Source: Dehalococcoidia bacterium
GTDB taxonomy: Bacteria > Chloroflexota > Dehalococcoidia > GIF9 > AB-539-J10
Assembly: GCA_030612165.1 (NCBI GenBank)
Contig: JAUWOK010000046.1
Coordinates: 1 to 8,425, forward strand
Direction: 5' to 3'
DNA: 8,425 bases
Part shown: piece after piece, positions 1-5,991 of the stretch
Position numbering within the stretch: the first letter of the stretch is position 1
How the letters are laid out: the number at the start of each line of letters is the position of its first letter
Translations under genes and position numbers: made by a program
Notes under the pieces: model-generated
The model's database searches: none
What the model was told of the DNA's origin: nothing
The model's input: only the letters and a program-made list of their open reading frames with translations

Positions 1-1
1 C

Positions 2-376
2 ATGGATGGACGGGGGAAGTATCTGGGGAAAGTGGAACAGGGGCACGAGGTGAGATTGATGAACCTGATCAGGGGAGGGAACAAGTATGACGCAGTTGTC
101 CTGGGGATACGACAGCAAGAAGTGAGATTGGTTATCCGGGAAGTGTTTAGCTCGCCGGAGCAGAAGGGACGGCTCTCTTTCCCTGCTCGTGGCGCAGTGA
201 TACAGAGGGAGGAGAAAGGGAGGGAACATTTTCCTGAAGCAGACAGGGATACGATTCTCACCCCTGAATATTTCAGAGAAGAGGAAGATAATTTGAAGGA
301 AGAAGAGAGAGAAAAGATGCCTGAAGGCTTTTTTGTGATTGATGACGTTGACAAAACAGAAGAGGGGGAAGAATGA
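2..376 (+). CDS. Hypothetical protein with acidic tail, coupled to gyrA; 5' end uncertain
   Basis: I do not recognise this protein. The first ATG lies at the very edge of the window, so it may be an internal methionine of a longer protein; no ribosome binding site can be checked. The visible 124 residues have a basic-to-mixed, beta-strand-like first half (alternating hydrophobics around residues 30-47, YDAVVLGI and VRLVIREVF) with an FPARG segment at 60-64, then a strongly charged tail from about residue 92 rich in Glu/Asp and ending EEGEE. There is no signal peptide, membrane segment or Cys/His cluster. Its TGA stop (374-376) overlaps the ATG of gyrA (373-375), so the two are almost certainly co-transcribed and probably translationally coupled. 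That it is real is supported by the tight junction and the uninterrupted frame; a role linked to gyrase is only an inference from position. Confidence 0.6.
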   Translation: MDGRGKYLGKVEQGHEVRLMNLIRGGNKYDAVVLGIRQQEVRLVIREVFSSPEQKGRLSFPARGAVIQREEKGREHFPEADRDTILTPEYFREEEDNLKEEEREKMPEGFFVIDDVDKTEEGEE

Positions 377-2847
377 AAGAACCAGAAAAACAAGAGATTG
401 GAGCAGTGCTGCCCGTAAACATTGAGGAGGAAATGAAGACCTCTTATCTTGATTATGCCATGAGTGTCATTGTTTCCCGGGCGTTGCCTGACGTGCGCGA
501 TGGGCTCAAGCCTGTGCAGCGACGTATCCTGTATGCCATGAATGACCTGGGGTTGCAACGCCGCAGCCCGTATAAGAAAAGCGCGCGTATCGTAGGAGAG
601 GTCCTGGGGAAATACCATCCCCATGGAGATAGTTCGGTATATGAAGCCATGGTACGGATGGCGCAACCTTTTTCCCTGAGGAATCCGCTTGTCGAGGGTC
701 AGGGTAATTTTGGTAGCGTGGATAACGATCCTCCTGCGGCGATGCGTTATACAGAGGCCAGGTTAGCGGCCGTAGCACAAGAGATGCTGGTTGACATAGA
801 AAAGGAAACAGTCAACTTCGTGCCTAATTTTGATGAATCTTTGCAAGAGCCTGCCGTGCTACCCGCTAGATTACCCAATTTATTGGTTAATGGTGCTTCA
901 GGTATAGCTGTGGGCATGGCGACTACAATTCCGCCGCATAATCTGGGAGAAGTTTGTGATGCTATTGCTTGCTTGATAGAGAATCCTGACGCTTCTACGG
1001 AGGAGCTGATGAGGTTTGTTCAAGGGCCTGATTTTCCTACAGCAGGCATTATTATGGGGCGCGAAGGAATTAAAAATGCTTATGTTTCGGGAAAAGGCAA
1101 GGTAGTAGTGCGGGCGAAGGTGGAGACAATTCCGCTGAAGGGAGACAGGCAACAACAGTTGGTTATTACCGAGCTTCCTTACGAGGTAAACAAAGCTGCC
1201 CTGGTGGAGAGAATAGCGGAACTGGCTAGGAGCAGGAAAATAGAAGGGATCCTGGAGGTGCGGGACGAGTCAGATCGTCGTGGCATGCGGGTAGTAATTG
1301 AACTTAAGAAGGCGGCACAGCCGCAGCATATACTGAACAATTTATTCAAGTACACTTCAATGCAATCGTCTTTCCACATCAACATGGTGGCATTGGTGGA
1401 TGGACAACCCAAGTTGATCAATCTCAGAGAAGCACTGGGCTGTTACATTGATTTTCGCCGTGAAATTATTACCCGTCGTTCTCGGTTCGATCTCAATAAG
1501 GCACGGGACAGAGCACACATTTTGGAGGGATTACGGGTTGCACTGGATAACATGGACAGAATTATTAAATTGATTCGTGAGTCAGAGACTGTTGATACCG
1601 CCCGTGCCAATTTGATAGCGGTTTTCGAGCTGTCATACCTTCAGTCTCAGGCGATTCTGGATATGCAACTGCGCCGATTGGCGCATCTGGAAAGAGAAAA
1701 GATCATGGAGGAATACGCCGAAGTGTTGAAGAGTATCTCCTATTTTGAGGATCTGCTGGCGTATCCTCAAAAGATATTGTTTTTGACCAAGCAGGACGTG
1801 CTTGCCCTTAAGAGTCAATACGCCGACCCCAGGCGTACTGTCGTTCTGGCAGAAGAGGCTACGGAATTTTGCCGCGAAGATCTGGTTCCCCACCAGACGG
1901 TGGTGGTTACCCTGACTGAGCAAGGGTTCATTAAGAGGCTTCCCATCAGCACCTATCGGCTGCAGCATCGCGGAGGGAAGGGAGTTATGGGCATGGTAAC
2001 CAGGCAGGCGGATATGCTGCAGAAAGTACTTGTGGCAGATACGCACGATTCCCTGTTTTTCTTTACTGCTTCAGGCAAGGTTTATACGCTGAAGTGTTAT
2101 GAGGTTCCGGAAGAAGTATCTCGCACAGCTAAAGGTGTCGCACTGGTCAATTTGCTTTCTGTTGATCTGAAAGATCAGGTAACGGCGCTGGTATCCGTCC
2201 GGGAGATTTCTTCGGACAGATTTTTGTTGATGGCTACGGAAGCAGGGCTAGTGAAAAAGACTCCTCTGGACAAATTTGCTTCTATACGGCGAAGCGGGCT
2301 TGTGGCAATGGGCCTCAGACCTGGGGACAGGCTGGTCGTCTCCAGAATAGTGTCTGATTTAGAGGAGGTGGTAATGGTAAGCCAGGCGGGACAGGCTGTC
2401 CGGTTTGGGGTAAAGGACATGAGAAGCGCCTCCCGCACTAGTGGAGGAGTGAGAGGTATCCGTTTAGGTAGGGAAGATAAAGTTGCTGGCGTTGATGTTG
2501 TTTTTGACGAAGCGTATGCTTTGCTGGTGACAGACAATGGGTATGGCAAGCTTACTCCCATAAAGAATTATCCTCTCCATCGTCGGGGAGGCAAAGGGGT
2601 GCGGGCTTACCGAGTTAATGACAAAACGGGCGGATTAATTTCCTTCAAGTTGGTGATGCCTGCTGGATCTCTGGTGTTACTCTCGGGTAAGGGTAAAGTT
2701 AATTGTATTAGATTGGAGCAGATTGCGAAACAGAGCAGGAATAGCAGTGGAGTGCGAGTGATGTCTATGGACGAAGGAGATAGAGTGGTCTCCATTGCTG
2801 CGCCCGAACAGGAAGTGGGGCAGGAGGGGGGGGAAAGCCTGCTATAG
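373..2847 (+). CDS. gyrA: DNA gyrase subunit A
   Basis: GyrA is the DNA cleavage and rejoining subunit of gyrase (A2B2), a cytoplasmic type IIA topoisomerase that introduces negative supercoils using ATP bound by GyrB. The 824-residue product has the usual family length. The N-terminal winged-helix/tower region runs from the VNIEEEMKTSYLDYAM motif (15-30) and holds the catalytic tyrosine in AAMRYTE at Y126 (E. coli Tyr122). The quinolone-determining stretch reads HGDSSVYEA, with S87 at the E. coli Ser83 position and E91 at Asp87, both common wild-type residues. The C-terminal beta-pinwheel carries a GyrA box, QHRGGKG at 531-537, which separates it from ParC, and a second box-like HRRGGKG at 736-742. 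The chosen start has an AGGGGG site 4 nt upstream and matches the family N-terminus; it overlaps the stop of the upstream frame. The tail is acidic and encoded across a G8 tract (2826-2833). No convincing terminator was seen in the 53 nt before the convergent gene. Confidence 0.98.
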   Translation: MKEPEKQEIGAVLPVNIEEEMKTSYLDYAMSVIVSRALPDVRDGLKPVQRRILYAMNDLGLQRRSPYKKSARIVGEVLGKYHPHGDSSVYEAMVRMAQPFSLRNPLVEGQGNFGSVDNDPPAAMRYTEARLAAVAQEMLVDIEKETVNFVPNFDESLQEPAVLPARLPNLLVNGASGIAVGMATTIPPHNLGEVCDAIACLIENPDASTEELMRFVQGPDFPTAGIIMGREGIKNAYVSGKGKVVVRAKVETIPLKGDRQQQLVITELPYEVNKAALVERIAELARSRKIEGILEVRDESDRRGMRVVIELKKAAQPQHILNNLFKYTSMQSSFHINMVALVDGQPKLINLREALGCYIDFRREIITRRSRFDLNKARDRAHILEGLRVALDNMDRIIKLIRESETVDTARANLIAVFELSYLQSQAILDMQLRRLAHLEREKIMEEYAEVLKSISYFEDLLAYPQKILFLTKQDVLALKSQYADPRRTVVLAEEATEFCREDLVPHQTVVVTLTEQGFIKRLPISTYRLQHRGGKGVMGMVTRQADMLQKVLVADTHDSLFFFTASGKVYTLKCYEVPEEVSRTAKGVALVNLLSVDLKDQVTALVSVREISSDRFLLMATEAGLVKKTPLDKFASIRRSGLVAMGLRPGDRLVVSRIVSDLEEVVMVSQAGQAVRFGVKDMRSASRTSGGVRGIRLGREDKVAGVDVVFDEAYALLVTDNGYGKLTPIKNYPLHRRGGKGVRAYRVNDKTGGLISFKLVMPAGSLVLLSGKGKVNCIRLEQIAKQSRNSSGVRVMSMDEGDRVVSIAAPEQEVGQEGGESLL

Positions 2848-2900
2848 TCTGTTCGCCATTGGCTGCAACGATAGAAGTGAATTTGTAAGGCCAGAGAATA

Positions 2901-4748
2901 TTAGCTATTTTGGGGCGGGGAGGTTTCCTTGTTCTTTTCTGCCCGCACCAATTTTTCCCGGCAGGTAGATTGCCAGCGCTGTAATCCACAGACATTGCAG
3001 TGCTCCTGGTCACAGGCAGGAGTTTCTTTCCCCTGTCGCAACTTGAAGTATTCCTCTTTCAGGAAAGAGGAAGTTACCCCTGTGTCAATATGCGCCCAGG
3101 GCAATAATTCATCCAGGCCTCGTTCCCGGTTGGCGTAAAAGGAGATGTCAAGCTCACACTGAGCAAAAGCAGCTTCCCATTTGTGGAAAGAAAAGAGTTC
3201 CCGCCATGCGTCAAACTTGCATCCTTCTTGCCATGCTTGGTGGATAACCTTGCCCAAGCGGCGGTCTCCCCTGGACAGGGCTGCTTCTATGCGGCTTGCC
3301 TCCAGGTTGGGCCAGGACAGCTTCACCTTTTGTGTGCGCAATGATTCTTTTAAGACGTCGAGCTTGGGAAGCAGCAGTTCCTCGGTTTCTTGTGCCAACC
3401 ACTGGCAAGCAGTGTGAGGCTTGGGTATTAGAACGGAAGTGCCTATACGCAGCTGTGGTTTTTTCTGCAGGTGGAGTATGGCATCTGTCAGCGTGGCGAT
3501 GCTTCGGATATCCTCCATGGTTTCGGAAGGAAGCCCCAGCATAAAATAAAGCTTGAACTTTTTCCATCCGTTTCCTACAAGAGTGGAGAGGGCATCTAAG
3601 ATGGCTTTATCGGTAAGATTTTTGTTGATGACTTTACGCAGCCTTTCGTTACCCGCCTCAGGGGCAAAAGTTAAGGTTATTTTGTGTTGTGATGAAGATA
3701 GCAAACTGGATATTTCCGGGGAGACCATGTCCAGGCGCAGGCTGGGGAGAGAAAAGGAAAGATTGTTGCTGTAATGTTGCTGGATAAGGCTGGAAACGAG
3801 GCATGTGATTTCAGGGTAATCCAGGACGCTGAAAGAGAGCAGCGACAATTCGCTGTAGCCACAGTTTTTCAGAAGGGCATTTGTAGTCGCCAAGATCTCT
3901 TCTTGGGGACGCTTTCTCTCAGGCCGGTACAGTGTGCTTGCCTGGCAGAAACGGCAGCCACGATTACAGCCTCTCTGAATTTCTATAACGCCGCGGTCGT
4001 GTACTGTTTCTATGTAGGGAACCACAGGTTTGACAACTGGAGAAGGCAGCTTGTTAACCAGTCTGCGCTTGATCTTGGGCTTGGCTTCGGGAACTAGGGG
4101 AAGAAAAGCCTCCAGGGTACCGTCAGCGTAATATTTCACCTGGTAGAGGGAAGGAACATAGATGCCGTCTATGGTAGCTGCTTGACGCAACAAAGAGGTC
4201 TTGTTGCCACCGTGCAGCCGGAATACGTCCAGCAATTCCAGAATTACCTCTTCTCCTTCCCCGATTACGAAGAGATCAATAAAATTTGCCATAGGCTCAG
4301 GGTTGCAAGAGCAACAGCCGCCGGCGATTACCAGCGGAGAAGAAGCAGTCCTCTGGGAGGCTAGCAGGGGGATTTGAGCTAAGTTCAACATGTTCAGGCA
4401 GTTGGTATAAGTAAGTTCGTATCCCAAGGAAAATCCGACGATATCGAAGTTTTTCAAAGGATGGCGTGTTTCCAGGCTGAAGAGAGGAAGTTTTTCCCTG
4501 CGCATGATGTTTTCCATATCTATCCAGGGGGCAAATACTCTTTCTGCCAAAATGTCTGGCTCTCTGTTTAGGATGTCGTAAAGGATAGGTATGGCCAAGT
4601 TGGACATACCTATCTCGTAGATTTCAGGGTAACACAGGGCGACTTTGATATTGACGGAATGCCAGTCTTTGCTAATGCTGTTCCACTCACCACCTGTATA
4701 GCGGGCTGGCTTGGTAACACGGTTCAGTATATGGTCTAAGGAAGACAC
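2901..4748 (-). CDS. B12-binding domain/radical SAM protein, TIGR03960-like, uncharacterised
   Basis: The 615-residue protein (GTG start at 4748) has the two-part build of the TIGR03960 family. An N-terminal KPARYTGGEWNS motif (about residues 14-25) is followed by a cobalamin-binding-like Rossmann region (about 33-180, including IAGGCCSCNPEP and FVIGEGEEV). A radical SAM barrel follows with the 4Fe-4S motif CNRGCRFC (C261, C265, C268; CX3CX2C), and further barrel motifs LTFAPEAGNERLR and YFMLGLPSE. A C-terminal Cys group, CDQEHCNVC (579, 584, 587), is typical of the family. It presumably cleaves S-adenosylmethionine to drive a radical reaction; the substrate is unknown. The frame is open back to a TTG at 4826 (641 residues), but that extension is not part of the family pattern and contains a promoter, so I prefer the GTG. 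In other Bacillota it commonly sits next to a DUF2344 protein and ribonuclease G; here it is alone on this strand, convergent with gyrA and divergent from rpsL. Confidence 0.9.
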   Translation of the reverse strand: MSSLDHILNRVTKPARYTGGEWNSISKDWHSVNIKVALCYPEIYEIGMSNLAIPILYDILNREPDILAERVFAPWIDMENIMRREKLPLFSLETRHPLKNFDIVGFSLGYELTYTNCLNMLNLAQIPLLASQRTASSPLVIAGGCCSCNPEPMANFIDLFVIGEGEEVILELLDVFRLHGGNKTSLLRQAATIDGIYVPSLYQVKYYADGTLEAFLPLVPEAKPKIKRRLVNKLPSPVVKPVVPYIETVHDRGVIEIQRGCNRGCRFCQASTLYRPERKRPQEEILATTNALLKNCGYSELSLLSFSVLDYPEITCLVSSLIQQHYSNNLSFSLPSLRLDMVSPEISSLLSSSQHKITLTFAPEAGNERLRKVINKNLTDKAILDALSTLVGNGWKKFKLYFMLGLPSETMEDIRSIATLTDAILHLQKKPQLRIGTSVLIPKPHTACQWLAQETEELLLPKLDVLKESLRTQKVKLSWPNLEASRIEAALSRGDRRLGKVIHQAWQEGCKFDAWRELFSFHKWEAAFAQCELDISFYANRERGLDELLPWAHIDTGVTSSFLKEEYFKLRQGKETPACDQEHCNVCGLQRWQSTCREKLVRAEKNKETSPPQNS

Positions 4749-4754
4749 TCTGCT

Positions 4755-4784
4755 ATTATACCTGCAAGGTAACCACCCTCTCAA
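4755..4784 (-). promoter_or_regulatory. Sigma-A-type promoter for the radical SAM gene
   Basis: Read on the minus strand, a -35 box TTGAGA (4784-4779, five of six consensus bases) is followed after 18 bp by a perfect -10 box TATAAT (4760-4755). Transcription would begin near 4748, which coincides with the preferred GTG start codon, so the mRNA could be leaderless. The match is seen in the sequence; use in the cell is an inference. Confidence 0.6.
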
Positions 4785-4819
4785 GGGAACCAGGGTTATC
4801 AGGAAAAGGAGAGCACGAT

Positions 4820-4847
4820 TTGACAATCCTTAGTGCCTTGTGATAAT
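4820..4847 (+). promoter_or_regulatory. Sigma-A-type promoter for the rpsL operon
   Basis: A perfect -35 box TTGACA (4820-4825) is followed after 16 bp by GATAAT (4842-4847, five of six consensus bases), preceded by TGT giving an extended -10 (TG at 4839-4840). The predicted start of transcription is about 4854, some 148 nt before the rpsL ATG. This is the best promoter match on the plus strand in the divergent gap and suggests the ribosomal block starts its own transcript here rather than reading through from rpoBC. Confidence 0.7.
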
Positions 4848-4853
4848 TTCTTA

Positions 4854-5001
4854 TCCTGTCGCTTGTCGAAACGGAAGAGCCGTGGTTTTATGAACTCCTG
4901 CCTGAGGTGTTTCGCGGACAGAAGAGGTTTTGAATAAGGCAGGACGGGGAAAGCTGGCGGCTTTTTAATTGTCCGGAAGCAAAACGAGGAGACAAAAGAT
5001 A
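4854..5001 (+). promoter_or_regulatory. Structured 5' leader of the rpsL operon mRNA
   Basis: The leader has several self-complementary segments. An 8-bp stem pairs TCCTGCCT (4896-4903) with AGGCAGGA (4937-4944). An outer stem pairs 4874-4882 with 4958-4966 (AGCCG with CGGCT at its core, extended by A-U and G-U pairs). Two alternatives compete with these: CGGACA (4915-4920) with TGTCCG (4970-4975), and a small hairpin AAAGC-TGGCG-GCTTT (4950-4964) followed by two further Ts and AATT, a weak terminator look-alike. A 15-codon frame (4890-4937) overlaps the left arms. The layout is compatible with attenuation or ribosomal-protein autoregulation, but no known leader class was recognised. The rpsL ribosome binding site (GAGGAGA, 4986-4992) lies just downstream of the stems. 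Confidence 0.4.
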
Positions 5002-5421
5002 ATGCCGACTATTAATCAACTTGTGCGTAAGGGGAGGCGTAAGTCCCCAAAAGTGACTAAGGCTCCGGCATTGCATGTTAACTATAATGCTCTTAGCGGT
5101 AGGAGCAGATGGAACCGCGAGGGTGCGCCGCAAAAAAGGGGTGTTTGCATTCAGGTTAAGGTTGTTACACCGAAGAAGCCGAACTCTGCTTTACGCAAGG
5201 TTGCTCGTGTCAGGTTGACTAATGGTATGGAAGTAAATGCTTATATCCCGGGAGAAGGACATAATCTTCAGGAACATTCGGTAGTTTTGATTCGTGGTGG
5301 CAGGGTTAAGGATGTTCCTGGTATTCGTTATCATATTGTACGGGGCACGCTGGATACTGAAGGAGTGGCTGGCAGGCAGCGGGGACGTAGTCTGTACGGC
5401 ACTAAGAAATCCGCAAAGTAG
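5002..5421 (+). CDS. rpsL: 30S ribosomal protein S12
   Basis: S12 sits at the decoding centre of the 30S subunit and influences accuracy and streptomycin response. The 139-residue product starts MPTINQLVRKGR, the family N-terminus, with GAGGAGA 9 nt upstream; an in-frame TTG at 4969 would add 11 residues unlike the family and is rejected. The conserved core is present: PQKRGV (43-48), TPKKPNSALRK (56-66, with K58/K59 at the E. coli K42/K43 streptomycin positions), YIPGEGHNLQEHSVVLIRGG (81-100) and RVKDVPG (101-107, with K103, D104 and P106). D104 is at the position of the aspartate methylthiolated by RimO in E. coli. The longer loop between residues 24 and 42 resembles Bacillus-type S12 and explains the length over the 124 residues of E. 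coli. One small departure is valine in RVKDVPG where leucine is usual. It is the first gene of the block, 37 nt before rpsG. Confidence 0.98.
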   Translation: MPTINQLVRKGRRKSPKVTKAPALHVNYNALSGRSRWNREGAPQKRGVCIQVKVVTPKKPNSALRKVARVRLTNGMEVNAYIPGEGHNLQEHSVVLIRGGRVKDVPGIRYHIVRGTLDTEGVAGRQRGRSLYGTKKSAK

Positions 5422-5458
5422 AATAAAGAATAGGAAAAGGAAGAGAACGAGGTAGCCA

Positions 5459-5935
5459 ATGCCAAGGAGAGCAAGCAGAAAAACAGAGAAGAGGCAAATT
5501 GCTTCTGATGCGAAATATGGCAGTGTGACTGTATCGACATTGATAAACAAGGTCATGCGGCGTGGGCAGAAGGCTACTTCTGAGCGAATAGTCTATGGGT
5601 CTCTTGAAATTGTGGAGCAAGAGACAAAAGAAGAGCCTGTAGGGGTTCTTGAGCAGGCGCTAAAGAATGTGACGCCTTTACTAATGATCAAGCCGCGAAG
5701 AGTTGGAGGGGCTACTTATCAGGTTCCCATGGAAGTGCCTGTCGTTCGTGGAAGGTCTTTGGCCATGCGCTGGCTTTTAAATTCGGCACGGGCACGAGCA
5801 GGCAAGTCCATGAAGGAAAAGTTGGCGCGGGAAGTACTTGATGCAGCGCAGGGGCAGGGTGCATCGGTGAAAAAACGTAGTGAGATTCACAAAATGGCTG
5901 AAGCAAATAAGGCTTTTGCTCATTATCGGTGGTAA
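5459..5935 (+). CDS. rpsG: 30S ribosomal protein S7
   Basis: S7 is a primary assembly protein of the 30S head, binding the 3' major domain of 16S rRNA near the exit site. The 158-residue product matches the usual length of about 156. It starts MPRRASRKTE, contains ARRVGGATYQVP-type motif as PRRVGGATYQVP (79-90) and ends in the signature KMAEANKAFAHYRW (145-158). GAGGT lies 5 nt before the ATG. The segment after the motif reads EVPVVRGRSLAMRW (92-105), where most family members have an EVRPxRR form, so two usually basic or proline positions are shifted. In E. coli S7 represses its operon by binding between rpsL and rpsG; here that gap is only 37 nt, A/G-rich, with no comparable structure, so any autoregulation would have to use another site. 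The stop is followed by 56 nt before the preferred fusA start. Confidence 0.97.
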   Translation: MPRRASRKTEKRQIASDAKYGSVTVSTLINKVMRRGQKATSERIVYGSLEIVEQETKEEPVGVLEQALKNVTPLLMIKPRRVGGATYQVPMEVPVVRGRSLAMRWLLNSARARAGKSMKEKLAREVLDAAQGQGASVKKRSEIHKMAEANKAFAHYRW

Positions 5936-5976
5936 ACAATATGATCACAGTAGCGCAAGCGAAGAAAGAGACGAAA

Positions 5977-5982
5977 GTGGAG
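5977..5982 (+). promoter_or_regulatory. Ribosome binding site choosing the fusA start
   Basis: GTGGAG at 5977-5982 lies 9 nt before the ATG at 5992, which gives the family-typical N-terminus. The competing ATG at 5941 has only a GGTGG stretch within the end of rpsG as a possible site. Confidence 0.45.
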
Positions 5983-5991
5983 AGCGGATTT

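Noticed and set aside
2820..2842. GCAGG/CCTGC hairpin at the gyrA end as a terminator
   Set aside because: Only 5 bp with a 13-nt loop, lying inside the coding region, with no T run on either strand.
2848..2900. Bidirectional terminator between gyrA and the convergent radical SAM gene
   Set aside because: I found no GC-rich stem followed by a T tract; the GCCATTGGC palindrome has no room for a loop.
3181..4364. Plus-strand open frames opposite the radical SAM gene
   Set aside because: They are short, fragmentary, lack domain features and sit antisense to a well-supported gene.
4749..4826. 26-residue N-terminal extension of the radical SAM protein from a TTG start
   Set aside because: It contains the promoter -35 and -10 boxes, has no clear spaced ribosome binding site, and lies before the family-typical N-terminus.
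4969..5001. Upstream TTG start for rpsL adding 11 residues
   Set aside because: The ATG at 5002 has a GAGGAGA site and gives the standard MPTINQLVRKGR; the extension would consume that site.
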